A stretch of 64,000 bases of DNA from Paenibacillus sp. Soil787 (GCF_001429545.1 NZ_LMSP01000002.1:218391-282390); one strand, 5' to 3'; numbered from the stretch's first letter, positions 52,436 through 63,064 are shown. The notes: generated by a model from the sequence alone, not told the origin. Numbers and translations: made by a program.

Positions 52436-53308
52436 GTGAAGGAGTCCGCATCCTACCGTGTGTTTCAAGTTATGAACGGATTCATCATGGCCCTTGTGGT
52501 CGTTATGACTTTGTATCCGTTCCTATATCTAGTTGCCCAGTCGTTCAGCTCGGAGGCTGCCGTATATGCAGGGAAGGTCACCATATTCCCCGTTGATTTT
52601 ACGGACCAAACGTACCGAGCCGTACTAAGCAGGCCGGAATTCTTCAACTATTATGGCAATACGATCCTGTATGCCATTGTAGGAACGGTGATATCGGTAG
52701 CGGCGACAGCCGTGATGTCTTACCCATTGTCGAAGGATAGGCTGCGCCTTAATAAATTTTTTATCCCTTTCGTCCTGTTCACGATGTATTTTGGCGGCGG
52801 GCTGATCCCGAACTATATCTTGATCGCCAAAACGCTGCACATGAGGGATACCATCTGGGCTATTATCATACCCGGCGCCATCAGCGCTTTCAATGTCATC
52901 CTAGTGAAGACCTTCTTTGCAAGCTTGCCGAACGAATTGGAAGAGGCGGCTAAGGTCGATGGCCTAGGCGTCTACCGCATCTTCCTAAGGATTACGCTTC
53001 CGCTCTCCAAACCGATCCTGGCTACGATGGTGTTGTTCAGCATGGTCTCCATCTGGAACAACTGGTTTGGCCCGTCTCTCTACCTGGAATCGAAGGATAA
53101 ATGGCCGGTCGCCCTTTATTTGCGGCAGATCATCGACAGCGCGATTAATCCGACGGAAGCCGGGCTTAGCAGCGATGCGACCGCTCAGATCGCGGCAACC
53201 ATTAAATCCACTGCGATGGTGTTGACCTCTTTGCCGATTATTTGTCTCTATCCTTTCGTGCAAAAGTATTTTGTGCAAGGCATGATGATTGGTTCCGTAA
53301 AAGGGTAA
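52436..53308 (+). CDS. Carbohydrate ABC transporter permease, LplC/YtcP type (aldouronate-type operon)
   Basis: Permease of 290 residues with a GTG start eight bases after GAAAGGAG. Six helices, EAA loop LEEAAKVDGLGVYRIFLRIT, and the family's standard end (LYPFVQKYFVQGMMIGSVKG). Pairs with the LplB protein upstream. Confidence 0.94.
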   Translation: MKESASYRVFQVMNGFIMALVVVMTLYPFLYLVAQSFSSEAAVYAGKVTIFPVDFTDQTYRAVLSRPEFFNYYGNTILYAIVGTVISVAATAVMSYPLSKDRLRLNKFFIPFVLFTMYFGGGLIPNYILIAKTLHMRDTIWAIIIPGAISAFNVILVKTFFASLPNELEEAAKVDGLGVYRIFLRITLPLSKPILATMVLFSMVSIWNNWFGPSLYLESKDKWPVALYLRQIIDSAINPTEAGLSSDATAQIAATIKSTAMVLTSLPIICLYPFVQKYFVQGMMIGSVKG

Positions 53309-53410
53309 TCGCGTTATGTTTTGGAAAGGCTGCAATCGCGGGCTGTTACTAATAGGCATCTACTTAGCAGTGTTTCTGTTCTATAAAAACAATTGAAAGG
53401 GTGGCAATAA

Positions 53411-55069
53411 ATGAAAAAATCTGCAAAAGCAGTAGGGGTCGCATTGGCGGTCATGATGGCCGTCGGCATGACAGCATGTACGAATAGCAACACGAAAGAA
53501 TCGTCAAGCAGCGCATCCCCAGGCACGAGCTCAGCAGCACCACAGAATTACTCCTTTGGCGAAGGCCAAACGTTCCGTTCGAATGAGCCTGTGAACTACT
53601 CGATCATGTTCAGCGATCAACCGACCTATCCGTATAAGAAGGAATGGCGGATCTGGAGCGCGATCTCGGAGAAAACGAACGTATCGTTTGACGTAAACGT
53701 AGTTGCGGCCTCCGAATACGAGAACAAGAAGTCGCTCTTAGTCAACAGCGGAGACGCACCCTTCATTATTCCCAAAACTTATGACGAATCCGCTTACGTA
53801 GCCGGAGGCCAAATCGTACCGATCAGCGATTGGGTGCAGTACATGCCGAACTATCAGAAGGTTGTCAAAGCTTGGGGGATGGAAAGAGACTTGCAGCAGA
53901 AGTTGAAATCGGACGGGAAATATTATGTTCTGCCAGGGCTGTGGGAATCGCCGGGTGCGGGATACTCCTACATGATTCGGAAGGACATTTTCGAAAAAGC
54001 GGGAGTCGACGTAAAAGGTCAGGAAGGCAAATGGACTTATGAAGACTTCTACCAAGCCCTCAAGAAAGTAAAAGAGTTTACCGGCGCGAAGTACGTAATG
54101 TCCGATGAATTCACCGGAAAATCGACGCTGAATATTACGGCAGCTCAATACGGCGTAACCGGCGGTTGGGGAGTTGCCAACGGCACGCGCTTCAATGAAC
54201 AGACGAAACAGTTCGAATTCGCCAATTCGACCAACGAGTTCAAGGATTATGTAACGTTCTTAAATAAGCTAGTCAAAGAGGGGTTGCTCGATCCGGAGTC
54301 CTTCACCCAAGACGATAAAACCGCCCAAGCCAAGTTCTATAAAGGCGATACTTATGTCATGAACGCCAACTACCAGATACTAGCCGATTCCAAGACCAAG
54401 ATGCAGGTGCCGAATACCGATCTGTATATGATCGTTCAACCGGGCGGTCCGAAAGGGATGCTTCAAATCGAAACGTCCCGTCTCGAGAACGGAGTTATGA
54501 TCAGCCAGAATGCGCTCAAGAAGCTCGGCAAGGACAACTTTATCAAAATGCTTCGCTTTGTTGACTGGCTGTGGTATTCGGACGAAGGCCAAACGCTCAG
54601 TTTATGGGGCGTCGAAGGCGAGACCTATACGAAGGATGCGAGCGGCAACATCACGCTCAAACCGGACATCTCTTATAACGGTATGAACCCGACAGCAACG
54701 AAGAAATTAAACGTCGACTTCGGCTTCGGCGGCGGCAACTTCGCGTACGGCGGTTCGACTAAACTGCGGATGTCCAAAATGACCGAAGGCGAGAAAGACT
54801 ACCTCAGCCGCATTCAGACACATCGTAAACCGAGAACGCTAGCTCCGCCAATCATGGGTACCCCGGACGAAAGCGAACAAATGAACCTGATCTCGAAGCC
54901 GCTGATGGATTATGTGGATACGATTACCCTGAAGTTCGTCACCGGCCAAGCTAATATTTCAAACGATTGGAATGCCTATGCGGCTCAGGTCGAAGCACTC
55001 GGCGCTTCCCGATATATCAAAATGGCGAATGATATCTTTAATAAGACGAAGAGCAAGCTTGGATACTAA
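53411..55069 (+). CDS. Extracellular solute-binding lipoprotein, LplA type (aldouronate-type operon)
   Basis: Surface lipoprotein of 552 residues. Signal peptide with lipobox GMTAC near residue 23, then a Ser-rich linker. The body is of the LplA class. AAAGGGTGG supports the ATG. Located between the permeases and the GH2 and GH67 genes, it likely binds short glucuronic-acid-bearing xylan fragments, as in Paenibacillus aldouronate systems with the same LplA/YtcP proteins. Ligand inferred. Confidence 0.92.
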   Translation: MKKSAKAVGVALAVMMAVGMTACTNSNTKESSSSASPGTSSAAPQNYSFGEGQTFRSNEPVNYSIMFSDQPTYPYKKEWRIWSAISEKTNVSFDVNVVAASEYENKKSLLVNSGDAPFIIPKTYDESAYVAGGQIVPISDWVQYMPNYQKVVKAWGMERDLQQKLKSDGKYYVLPGLWESPGAGYSYMIRKDIFEKAGVDVKGQEGKWTYEDFYQALKKVKEFTGAKYVMSDEFTGKSTLNITAAQYGVTGGWGVANGTRFNEQTKQFEFANSTNEFKDYVTFLNKLVKEGLLDPESFTQDDKTAQAKFYKGDTYVMNANYQILADSKTKMQVPNTDLYMIVQPGGPKGMLQIETSRLENGVMISQNALKKLGKDNFIKMLRFVDWLWYSDEGQTLSLWGVEGETYTKDASGNITLKPDISYNGMNPTATKKLNVDFGFGGGNFAYGGSTKLRMSKMTEGEKDYLSRIQTHRKPRTLAPPIMGTPDESEQMNLISKPLMDYVDTITLKFVTGQANISNDWNAYAAQVEALGASRYIKMANDIFNKTKSKLGY

Positions 55070-55091
55070 TCATAACCAATAGTGCCCTTAT

Positions 55092-55125
55092 AGGATCTGT
55101 GACAATAGACATTGTCGCAGATCCT
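55092..55125 (+). terminator. Hairpin after binding-protein gene
   Basis: AGGATCTGTGACAA pairs with TTGTCGCAGATCCT (one G-T pair), 6-base loop, then GAATTTTAA. Probably partial termination ahead of the GH2 gene, as for the other binding-protein genes. Confidence 0.65.
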
Positions 55126-55264
55126 GAATTTTAAAATATGAAAATTACTCGAGCGTTAGCCCGAGTCATCTATATATGAAATAGCGATAAGGATCAAGAC
55201 TCTCTTAATGCCTGATAGTCATTTTTTACATATTTCAGGAGTGTTTGGAGCTTGGGGGTAAACG

Positions 55265-58200
55265 ATGAATAAGAAGACACTGTTTAATAGTGGATGGGAA
55301 TTTGCCAAGAGCAGCCTGGATGTGACGGATAGTGCCGGTTTGACATTTGAGCCGGTAGATCTCCCCCATGATTGGCTGATCTACAATACATTAAATCTGT
55401 ATGAAAATAGTATCGGCTGGTACCGGAAAAGATTTACATGGACTCAAGAAGCGGACCAGCAAATTTTATTATGCTTCGATGGGGTCTATATGGACTCATC
55501 CGTTTATGTGAATCAGCAGTTTATAGGAGAATGGAAGTACGGATATTCATCTTTCGAACACGAGATCACAGATGCGATCGTTGACGGGGATAATGAAATC
55601 GTGGTGAAGGTCGTCCACCAAAGTCCGAATAGCCGGTGGTATTCGGGGGCCGGTATCTACCGCAATGTCTGGCTAAAGACGAGAACTCTTAATCACATTG
55701 TAACGGATGGAATCTATGCTGCTGCGAAAAGGTTGGGCGATAGCTGGGAGGTAGAAGTCGAGACGGAGTTGAGCCTCCGTGAAGACGTCCGAATCTCGCA
55801 TACGATCCTGTACAAGGGTGATCTTGCTGCGACTGCGACAGACAAGATCGTTGCAGGCGGCTTTCTTCATCGACAGACGCTATTGATAGAACGCCCTCAC
55901 TTATGGAGCACGGCCGAGCCGCACCTGTATCAGCTTGTTACCCAATTGCAGCGTGCTGCAGAGGACCGGGAAGACATAGTCGTAGAGAGCATCACGCAAA
56001 ATATTGGATTTCGGGAAATCAAGCTTGATCCAGAGCTGGGGTTCCGCCTGAACGGCACAAGAATGAAATTGAACGGGGTCTGCGAACACCACGACTTAGG
56101 AGCCCTTGGAGCCGCCTTCCATAAAGAAGCACTGAGAAGAAGGCTTCGGATATTGAAAGAAATGGGCGTTAACGCCATTCGAACCGCTCACAATATGCCG
56201 GCGGTTGAACTTATGGATTTAGCGGATGAGATGGGGCTCTTGGTCGTCTCGGAAGCGTTCGATATGTGGGAAAGATCCAAGACCCCTTACGATTACGCGA
56301 GATTTTTTAAGGATTGGGCTAAGGCCGATGTGAAAAGCTGGGTCAAGCGGGATCGGAATCATCCGAGCCTGATGATGTGGAGCATCGGGAATGAGATTTA
56401 CGACACTCATGCAGATGCAAGAGGGCAAGAAATCACTCGAATGCTTAGGGATGAAGTGCTGAAATACGATCCGAAGCAGAACGGCAGAGTGACCATCGGT
56501 TCCAATTATATGCCTTGGGAGAATGCACAGGAATGTGCGGATATCGTGAAGGTGGCCGGCTACAACTACGCGGAGAAATATTACCATAAGCACCATGAGG
56601 AACATCCCGATTGGATCATTTACGGCAGCGAGACAGCCTCTCTCGTTCAAAGCAGAGGCATTTATCGATTCCCGTTCGAGAAGTCCATTCTTGCCGATGA
56701 CGACGAGCAATGCTCGGCTCTGGGAAATAGTGCGACGAGCTGGGGGGCCAAGTCAGTCGAGGACTGTATTATCGCGGAAAGAGAGGCGCCCTTCTCTCTA
56801 GGGCAATTCATATGGACCGGCTTCGACTATATTGGAGAACCGACGCCTTATCATACTAAGAACTCCTATCTCGGACAGATAGATACAGCTACATTCAAGA
56901 AAGATTCGTATTATATTTACCAATCAGCATGGACCGACTACAAGACGAATCCGATGGTCCATATTTTTCCCTATTGGGACTTTAATCCGGGCCAATTGAT
57001 CGATGTTCGAGTGTGCTCGAATGCGCCGAAAATCGAATTGCAATTGGATGGCGCTATCGTAGGAACCTTTGATATCAATCATGAGCATGGAACCCAGCTG
57101 GTCGGCTGGTGGAAGCTTCCTTATGAAGCAGGGGAATTGAAAGCAATAGCCTATGATGAAACGGGCCATGTCATTGCGACAGATATAAGAAGGTCCTTCG
57201 GGGATGCGAAGAAGATTTGTCTGCTGCCGGATAAAGAGAGCCTGATGGCCGATGGTACGGACTTGATCTTCCTGGAGATCAACATGGAAGATGCGGATGG
57301 CAATCCGGTGGAGAATGCAAGCAATCGGGTTCGTGTCGAGGTGGCGGGGGCAGGCCGCTTGCTTGGTTTGGATAATGGCGACAGTACGGACTATGATCCG
57401 TATAAAGGGACTAGCAGAAGACTATTTAGCGGCAAACTTATGGCGATTATCGGGGCTACCCTGGTGCCCGGCAAGATTCGAGTTGTGGTTTCTTCCATCG
57501 GTTTGGAGAGTCAGACGGTGGAATTTGATGGTCTTCCAGTAAGGGAAGAAAGATCCTTATCTGGGGTTTCCGCCTATACCAAGAATCAAGAGCTGCCACC
57601 GGTAATGGGAACCGTAGACGAAATCCCTTTACGCAAGATTGAAATCGTAAGCCCGTCCGGTCAAATGTTCGACGAATCGAGAAAAGAGATGACGGTACGA
57701 GCCCACCTTTACCCCGCTGATACTTCCTATCAAGAGGTGGAGTGGAGTGTAGTTAACGATACGGGAATTGCCACGGGCCTTGCGAAAGTGGAAGCATTCG
57801 GTCATGAAGCGAGATTCACCGCGTTGGGCGATGGCGATTTCCGGGTTCGTTGTATGAGTAAGAACGGTACGAACAAGACGAAGCTCATCTCCCAGTTGGA
57901 ATTTAAATCAACGGGACTCGGCACCGCTTATAAGGATCCTTATGGATTTATCTCTGCCGGCCTTTTTGATTACAGTAAAGGGGAGGTTGGAAACGGAAAC
58001 GAGAGAGGCGTAGCTACTAGCCGGGACGGTGAAACTGAAGTCGGGTTCCGTGATATTGATTTCGGAACGCAAGGGTCCGATTTGATTACAATTCCGATTT
58101 TCGCCTTGTCCAGTGAAGAGTATTCCCTGCAAATTTGGGAAGGTATGCCAGATGATGAGGGCAGTGTACTCCTGGCGGATGTCATTTATCAGAAACCGTC

Positions 58201-58699
58201 CAAGTGGAATGTGTATCAAGAAGAAACCTATCGGTTATCCAAGCGTCTTTGCGGGATCACTTCCATTTGCTTCGTCCTTCAGAAGAAGGTGCACATCAAG
58301 GGCTTTTCGTTCCAAAAGATGAACAGAGCCTTCGAGAGGAATGACGCCACGGAATGCGACCGCATTTATGGCGATACGTTTACGATCTCGGAAGCCAGCG
58401 TTGAAGGGATAGGAAATAATGTCTCCTTGGAATTCGACCAAATGGATTTTACAAGCCTAGGGGCAACGAAGCTTGTCGTCTGTGGCCGATCGCTTCTTGA
58501 TAACAATACCATTCATATTCGTTTCGCTAATCCGGAAGGTGAGGGAGACCAACTCATCGAGTTTGCACAGTCCGAGGGTTACGAAGAGCGGGTGTTTGAA
58601 TTGGAAAAAATAACAGGCCTCCAAAAGGTAACCTTCCTATTTTTACCGGGAAGCCATTTCGATTTCGGTTGGTTCCGATTTGAGAGGTCGTTTACCTGA
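55265..58699 (+). CDS. GH2 family glycoside hydrolase
   Basis: Large cytosolic enzyme of 1144 residues, no signal peptide. N-terminal jelly-roll (NSGWEFAKSS, PVDLPHDWLIYN), Ig-like domain, then the barrel with acid/base E377 (WSIGNEIYDTH) and nucleophile E456 (IYGSETAS), and GQFIWTGFDYIGEPTPY. About 500 C-terminal residues form further beta domains, including one like DUF4982 and an end like a carbohydrate-binding domain. Most GH2 enzymes are shorter (600-1050). Beta-galactosidase-like sequence, but its operon with GH67 suggests action on side chains of glucuronoxylan oligomers. Specificity is undetermined. GH67 follows after 28 bases. Confidence 0.88.
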   Translation: MNKKTLFNSGWEFAKSSLDVTDSAGLTFEPVDLPHDWLIYNTLNLYENSIGWYRKRFTWTQEADQQILLCFDGVYMDSSVYVNQQFIGEWKYGYSSFEHEITDAIVDGDNEIVVKVVHQSPNSRWYSGAGIYRNVWLKTRTLNHIVTDGIYAAAKRLGDSWEVEVETELSLREDVRISHTILYKGDLAATATDKIVAGGFLHRQTLLIERPHLWSTAEPHLYQLVTQLQRAAEDREDIVVESITQNIGFREIKLDPELGFRLNGTRMKLNGVCEHHDLGALGAAFHKEALRRRLRILKEMGVNAIRTAHNMPAVELMDLADEMGLLVVSEAFDMWERSKTPYDYARFFKDWAKADVKSWVKRDRNHPSLMMWSIGNEIYDTHADARGQEITRMLRDEVLKYDPKQNGRVTIGSNYMPWENAQECADIVKVAGYNYAEKYYHKHHEEHPDWIIYGSETASLVQSRGIYRFPFEKSILADDDEQCSALGNSATSWGAKSVEDCIIAEREAPFSLGQFIWTGFDYIGEPTPYHTKNSYLGQIDTATFKKDSYYIYQSAWTDYKTNPMVHIFPYWDFNPGQLIDVRVCSNAPKIELQLDGAIVGTFDINHEHGTQLVGWWKLPYEAGELKAIAYDETGHVIATDIRRSFGDAKKICLLPDKESLMADGTDLIFLEINMEDADGNPVENASNRVRVEVAGAGRLLGLDNGDSTDYDPYKGTSRRLFSGKLMAIIGATLVPGKIRVVVSSIGLESQTVEFDGLPVREERSLSGVSAYTKNQELPPVMGTVDEIPLRKIEIVSPSGQMFDESRKEMTVRAHLYPADTSYQEVEWSVVNDTGIATGLAKVEAFGHEARFTALGDGDFRVRCMSKNGTNKTKLISQLEFKSTGLGTAYKDPYGFISAGLFDYSKGEVGNGNERGVATSRDGETEVGFRDIDFGTQGSDLITIPIFALSSEEYSLQIWEGMPDDEGSVLLADVIYQKPSKWNVYQEETYRLSKRLCGITSICFVLQKKVHIKGFSFQKMNRAFERNDATECDRIYGDTFTISEASVEGIGNNVSLEFDQMDFTSLGATKLVVCGRSLLDNNTIHIRFANPEGEGDQLIEFAQSEGYEERVFELEKITGLQKVTFLFLPGSHFDFGWFRFERSFT

Positions 58700-58727
58700 A
58701 TGAACATAAACTAGCGGAGGTATCACG

Positions 58728-60788
58728 ATGAATCACAGCACGAACGCATATGCCTGCTGGTTGCGCAATGCGCCGATAAACGATGATAAGAGGATAGAGG
58801 AATACCGGGGGTGGGCACGGGAGCTTGTAGTTCCCGGTCCTCTATCAGAGGTGCTTCAGACTGCGGTCGCCGAGTTGATGGATGGTCTCGATGCCATGCT
58901 TGGAGTGAGGCCCCTCCGTTCCACGGCTTCCAACGGGAGCGCCTGCATTCTAATCGGCGTTCGCGGGCAGTTACAGGATCTTGATGCGGAGCTAAGTTGG
59001 CAGGATGGATCCGAGGATGGTTACGCGATCAGAAACGTATCGATGGATGGACAATCAAGGCTTGTGGTTGCCGGACATTCGGCCAAAGGAGCCTTGTACG
59101 CGGTTTTCCATCTACTGCGGTTGATGCAATGCGGCGAGAGTTTGGCTGATCTTGCGATAACGGAAACGCCTTCGAACGGATTGCGGATGCTAAACCAATG
59201 GGATAATATGGACGGTTCGATTGAACGCGGTTATGCGGGAAAATCCATATTCTACCAAAATAACGAGATTGTTCGAGATATGTCCCGAATCCGTGATTAT
59301 GCCCGTTTGCTGGCATCGGTGGGGATCAATGCCATTTCGATTAACAATGTGAACGTACACTCTGTAGAATCCTTGTTGATTACGGATAAGCTGCTGTCGG
59401 ATGTCGCCCGGGTCGCCGGTGTATTCCGGCGCTATGGAATCTCAACGTTCCTAAGCATCAACTACGCCAGTCCGATGCAGCTTGGAGGCCTGACCAGCGC
59501 AGATCCGCTTGATGAAAGCGTCAGGCAGTGGTGGAAGGAGAAAGCTGAGGAGATTTACCGGGATATCCCGGACTTTGGCGGCTTCCTGGTAAAGGCAGAT
59601 TCCGAGGGGCGACCCGGGCCATTCACCTATGGGCGTGACCATGCCGATGGTGCGAATATGCTGGCGGAAGTGCTTCAGCCCTTCGGCGGGATGGTCATTT
59701 GGCGCTGCTTCGTATACAATTGTCAACAGGATTGGCGCGATAGCAAGACCGACCGGGCGAGAGCGGCGTTCGATCATTTTACACCACTTGATGGAAAGTT
59801 TCGCGATAACGTCATTCTGCAGATTAAGAACGGACCCATGGATTTCCAGGTCCGCGAGCCGCTCTCTCCGCTTCTCGGAGCGCTGTCCGCGACGAATCAG
59901 GTGCTTGAGCTGCAGATTACGCAAGAGTACACGGGCCAGCAGAGGCATCTGTGCTACCTGATCCCCCAGTGGAAAGAGGTTCTCGATTTCGATACGTTTG
60001 CTCATGGGAGTGGAAGTACGGTTGCGCAAGTGGCAAGCGGTCAGTTATTCGGGAGACGGCTTGGGGGCATTGCGGCGGTATCGAATATCGGAGACAACCC
60101 GAATTGGACTGGACACATGCTTGCACAAGCCAATTTATATGGTTTTGGTAGGCTTGCTTGGAATCCGCAGCTATCAGCTGAGCAGATCACGCTAGAATGG
60201 ATCTACATGACATTCGGTTCAGACCCCGATGTAGTACGCATTGTGTCGAAGATGCTACTCGATTCGTGGAGAATCTATGAGAATTACACAGCTCCCCTTG
60301 GCGTAGGGTGGATGGTTAATCCGGGGCACCATTATGGTCCGAACGTAGACGGTTACGAATATTCGAGATGGGGTACGTACCATTTTGCCGACTGCCACGG
60401 CATCGGCGTAGATCGAACCATTAAATCGGGAACAGGGTACACATCCCAATACTTTGCGCCGCGATCGGAATGGTACGAGTCGAGGGAGTTTTGTCCGGAT
60501 GAATTGCTTCTCTTTTTCCATCACGTTCCATATACACACAAACTGAAGACGGGTAAGACGGTCATCCAGCACATCTACGATACCCACTTTGACGGCGTTC
60601 TTCAGGCGGAGGAATTGGCCCAGATCTGGAGTTCGATAGAGGGAAAAATAGATCCAGAACGCTTCGAAGATGTGAGGAGCCGACTGCGTGAGCAAGCGGC
60701 ACATTCGAAGGAGTGGCGAGACCAGATCAATTCCTACTTTTTCCGCAAATCAGGCATCCCTGATGAGAACGGCCGCATCATAAATTAA
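58728..60788 (+). CDS. aguA: GH67 alpha-glucuronidase
   Basis: Cytosolic enzyme of 686 residues, the normal GH67 size, removing (4-O-methyl-)glucuronic acid from the non-reducing end of xylo-oligosaccharides. An N-terminal beta domain is followed by the barrel with [17 protein letters not shown] and general acid near residue 293 in [11 protein letters not shown]. The acidic pair is in KFRDN (about 358) and QVREP (about 375), the places known for this family. A helical C-terminal domain holds [15 protein letters not shown] and [26 protein letters not shown] supports the ATG. Last gene of the operon, ended by a hairpin. Confidence 0.95.
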   Translation: MNHSTNAYACWLRNAPINDDKRIEEYRGWARELVVPGPLSEVLQTAVAELMDGLDAMLGVRPLRSTASNGSACILIGVRGQLQDLDAELSWQDGSEDGYAIRNVSMDGQSRLVVAGHSAKGALYAVFHLLRLMQCGESLADLAITETPSNGLRMLNQWDNMDGSIERGYAGKSIFYQNNEIVRDMSRIRDYARLLASVGINAISINNVNVHSVESLLITDKLLSDVARVAGVFRRYGISTFLSINYASPMQLGGLTSADPLDESVRQWWKEKAEEIYRDIPDFGGFLVKADSEGRPGPFTYGRDHADGANMLAEVLQPFGGMVIWRCFVYNCQQDWRDSKTDRARAAFDHFTPLDGKFRDNVILQIKNGPMDFQVREPLSPLLGALSATNQVLELQITQEYTGQQRHLCYLIPQWKEVLDFDTFAHGSGSTVAQVASGQLFGRRLGGIAAVSNIGDNPNWTGHMLAQANLYGFGRLAWNPQLSAEQITLEWIYMTFGSDPDVVRIVSKMLLDSWRIYENYTAPLGVGWMVNPGHHYGPNVDGYEYSRWGTYHFADCHGIGVDRTIKSGTGYTSQYFAPRSEWYESREFCPDELLLFFHHVPYTHKLKTGKTVIQHIYDTHFDGVLQAEELAQIWSSIEGKIDPERFEDVRSRLREQAAHSKEWRDQINSYFFRKSGIPDENGRIIN

Positions 60789-60795
60789 AATATGG

Positions 60796-60853
60796 AAGAC
60801 GGGACAAACGAGATGACGTTGTTACCGGTGCTGTCTAGAGTCCCGTCTTTTAT
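60796..60853 (+). terminator. Terminator after GH67 gene
   Basis: AAGACGGGAC and GTCCCGTCTT pair perfectly across a 34-base loop and are followed by TTATTT. Confidence 0.7.
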
Positions 60854-60879
60854 TTATAATGGGAGCGCGAGACAGTCTG

Positions 60880-60964
60880 CCGAGAAGTCGATTTCCGGCT
60901 TCTCGGACTCAGTAGGCGAGCTTTGGCTCGTATAGCTCTCGCTGTAAGCGCGTATTCCGCGCTT
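60880..60964 (+). other. Three consecutive stem-loops upstream of Nif3-like gene
   Basis: CCGAGAAG/CTTCTCGG (60880-60906), CGAGC/GCTCG (about 60917-60930) and AAGCGCG/CGCGCTT (60946-60964) follow one another with little between. They lie directly after the GH67 terminator and end about 40 bases before the next start. They may be a structured leader or repeat DNA; I do not recognise a known riboswitch. Confidence 0.5.
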
Positions 60965-61004
60965 ATTTGTTCGTGCATATGACTTTATATAAAGGATGGT
61001 TTGG

Positions 61005-61799
61005 ATGACGATTACAATTGGACAGATTATTGATCGATTGTTAGAGCAGGCTCCAGTAAACGAGCCCACTGTGGATTCATTGAGAGTCGGATCTGCCCAA
61101 ACGGAAGTAACGGGAATTGTCGTTGTTTTTTTGGCCACGCAGGCTGTGATCGAGCAGGCTGCGGCTTTAGGAGCCAACTTGATCATTTCACACGAAGGGA
61201 CGTTTTACCGCCACCAGGAGGATATGTTGGGGACGCATGATGATCCGGTTATCAACGAAAAGCGCGAATTGCTTGATCGTACCGGAATCGCCATATATCG
61301 TTATCACGATCATATTCACCGTTACAAAACGGACGGTATTATGATGGGGTTAATAAACGCACTGGGCTGGGTGCCCTACGTTGAAGAGCATTTGCCCGCC
61401 GCAACGGTTGTGCAAATTCCTAGCATGACCCTTGAACGAACGGTGCAATACTTGAAGGAAAAGCTTCAAATTCCATTCGTGCGCGTTGTGGGGGAAATAG
61501 AGATGACTTGCACCCGTATTGGACTATTGGCAGGGTGCAGAGGGGGGGCAGCCTTGGTGCTCCCATTGCTGAATGATTACAATCTTGACCTGGTTATCGC
61601 CGGAGAAGGGCCGGAATGGGAAACGCCGGAATATATTCGCGACGCTGTTCATCAAGGCAAGAACAAGGCATACATTGCATTGGGTCACGCGGAAAGCGAA
61701 GAGCCCGGCATGAAGGAATTGGCGGAACGACTCCAGGAAGAGTTCCCCGGCCTTCCCGTTCATTTTATAAGGGAAAAGCCTTTATTTCTTATTTTGTAG
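61005..61799 (+). CDS. Nif3-like dinuclear metal-centre protein
   Basis: Protein of 264 residues related to the NIF3/YqfO family, which binds two metal ions; the biochemical role of the family is unsettled. Metal-ligand motifs are ISHEGTFYRH (H63), YHDHIHRY near 103 and LGHAESEEPG near 228. An ATG at 60996 overlaps the AAGGATGG ribosome site, so ATG 61005 is chosen. It belongs to a short Nif3-like subgroup often seen in sugar-utilisation clusters. It follows three hairpins and precedes a broken YesN gene. Confidence 0.88.
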   Translation: MTITIGQIIDRLLEQAPVNEPTVDSLRVGSAQTEVTGIVVVFLATQAVIEQAAALGANLIISHEGTFYRHQEDMLGTHDDPVINEKRELLDRTGIAIYRYHDHIHRYKTDGIMMGLINALGWVPYVEEHLPAATVVQIPSMTLERTVQYLKEKLQIPFVRVVGEIEMTCTRIGLLAGCRGGAALVLPLLNDYNLDLVIAGEGPEWETPEYIRDAVHQGKNKAYIALGHAESEEPGMKELAERLQEEFPGLPVHFIREKPLFLIL

Positions 61800-61808
61800 T
61801 CATACCCC

Positions 61809-62401
61809 ATGAACCCACAGCAGAGAATGGTTTACGTCAGCATCATTCGCATTACCAAGAGGGCTGAATTGGCACGAGAGTTAGCAGAGAAAGTCTGCAG
61901 CGAGCTTCGAAAGCGTGGGACGAATTTCAGCGTGTCTATCGGTCCACCCGTAGAATTTATCCGGGATATAGCCAGTTCCTATTCGGGAGCGGTGGAGGTT
62001 TCGGTTTACCACTTTTTCCACTCTGACATTGATCTAGTCAATTATGAGAACGTGAACGAGATGGCGATTAGCTACGATTTACAAGCCATGACTACAGTTG
62101 AGAAAAAATGTTGGCTGCCGCGGAAAGGCTGCAGGAGCAGGAAACATTTCGAATTTTACAGGGACTGGCTTTTATGAAGAAAAACGGTATCGGCATCATC
62201 GAATGTATTCACGACTTGCGGATCGATGAAGCCAAGAGAAGACTCCAGTTTTCTGAAGATACGATTCGTTCCATTGCAGAGGATATCGGTTATGTGCATT
62301 ATCATCATTTCCTGAGGGAATTTGAGAAAAGGGTGCCGGAAAAGCCGATTAAATACAAAGCAGACTTCGAGAGTGAGCGACAGTTTCACTACTTAACTTA
62401 G
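61809..62401 (+). pseudogene. YesN-type response regulator, broken
   Basis: Two overlapping frames. The first (61809-62177) holds a piece of the variable YesN middle domain (NFSVSIGPPVEFIRDIASSY). The second (62108-62401) holds the end of the AraC domain (DLRIDEAKRRLQFSED, SIAEDIGYVHYHHFLREFEK, VPEKPIKYK). The receiver domain and the first helix-turn-helix are missing, and the frame changes near a run of six A at 62103. A former two-component system controlling this end of the window has decayed. Confidence 0.65.
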
Positions 62402-62427
62402 ATCCAAGAATGAGAATATTCTTGATG

Positions 62428-62473
62428 AAGGAGGACTGACATATGGGCATAGCGTCAGTAAGGGACTCCTTTT
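62428..62473 (+). terminator. Terminator-like hairpin
   Basis: AAGGAG with ACTGAC on the left pairs with GTCAGT and CTCCTTTT on the right around a loop. It follows the broken YesN gene. Confidence 0.6.
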
Positions 62474-62619
62474 ATTCGTCCACGGCTGCCGTATTTTGTT
62501 GTTAAAAACCTTCCTTAGTATTAAAAGACTGGCCCAAAGAGAATAACGGACATATGCTTTTTTTTATGAGTCTTAGGTACTTTTTTGTAAGTTATGATGA
62601 ACGTGAGACAGCTCCGTAA

Positions 62620-62835
62620 AGACGGTATTTTTTCGCAGTATCGGCACAGTTTTCTGAATACAAAATAGAAGCCAAAGTTGTTCCATTTGCTTATCACCTT
62701 GCTGATGAAAACAGAGATACACTGAAGGGCGATAATTATTATGGTGCTAGCGATTTGGTCGGTCTTCCTCAAAGTATCAATTATCAAGGAACTCAATATG
62801 TACCTATTCGTGAAATTGCAATTTTTTTCATTTAA
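62620..62835 (+). pseudogene. Stalk-domain (copper amine oxidase N-terminal-like) fragment
   Basis: A 71-codon open stretch with no start codon reads YFFAVSAQFSEYKIEAKVVP and ends NYQGTQYVPIREIAIFFI. The last part is typical of the stalk domain of secreted Bacillota proteins. A stop codon interrupts just upstream of the signal-like start, so it is a fragment. The remainder of 62836-63298 is AT-rich with promoter elements only. Confidence 0.4.
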
Positions 62836-63064
62836 TAACACCTTCATCATTAAGATGATTCAAACGAGGTGGCTTTATCCAAGAAATTTATCTCACAAAA
62901 GTTCAAATGAACGAGGATTATTTAACGCTGTAGAAATTCAGATCATCTGAAATGGTTTCATTCCGTATTTACTTCGCAAAAGTACCGGTATGCCTGATAC
63001 AATTTTGTTTGCCTCGATCTTCAGGTCTATTATACATGGATAGCAACTAACTAATTTAAATATA

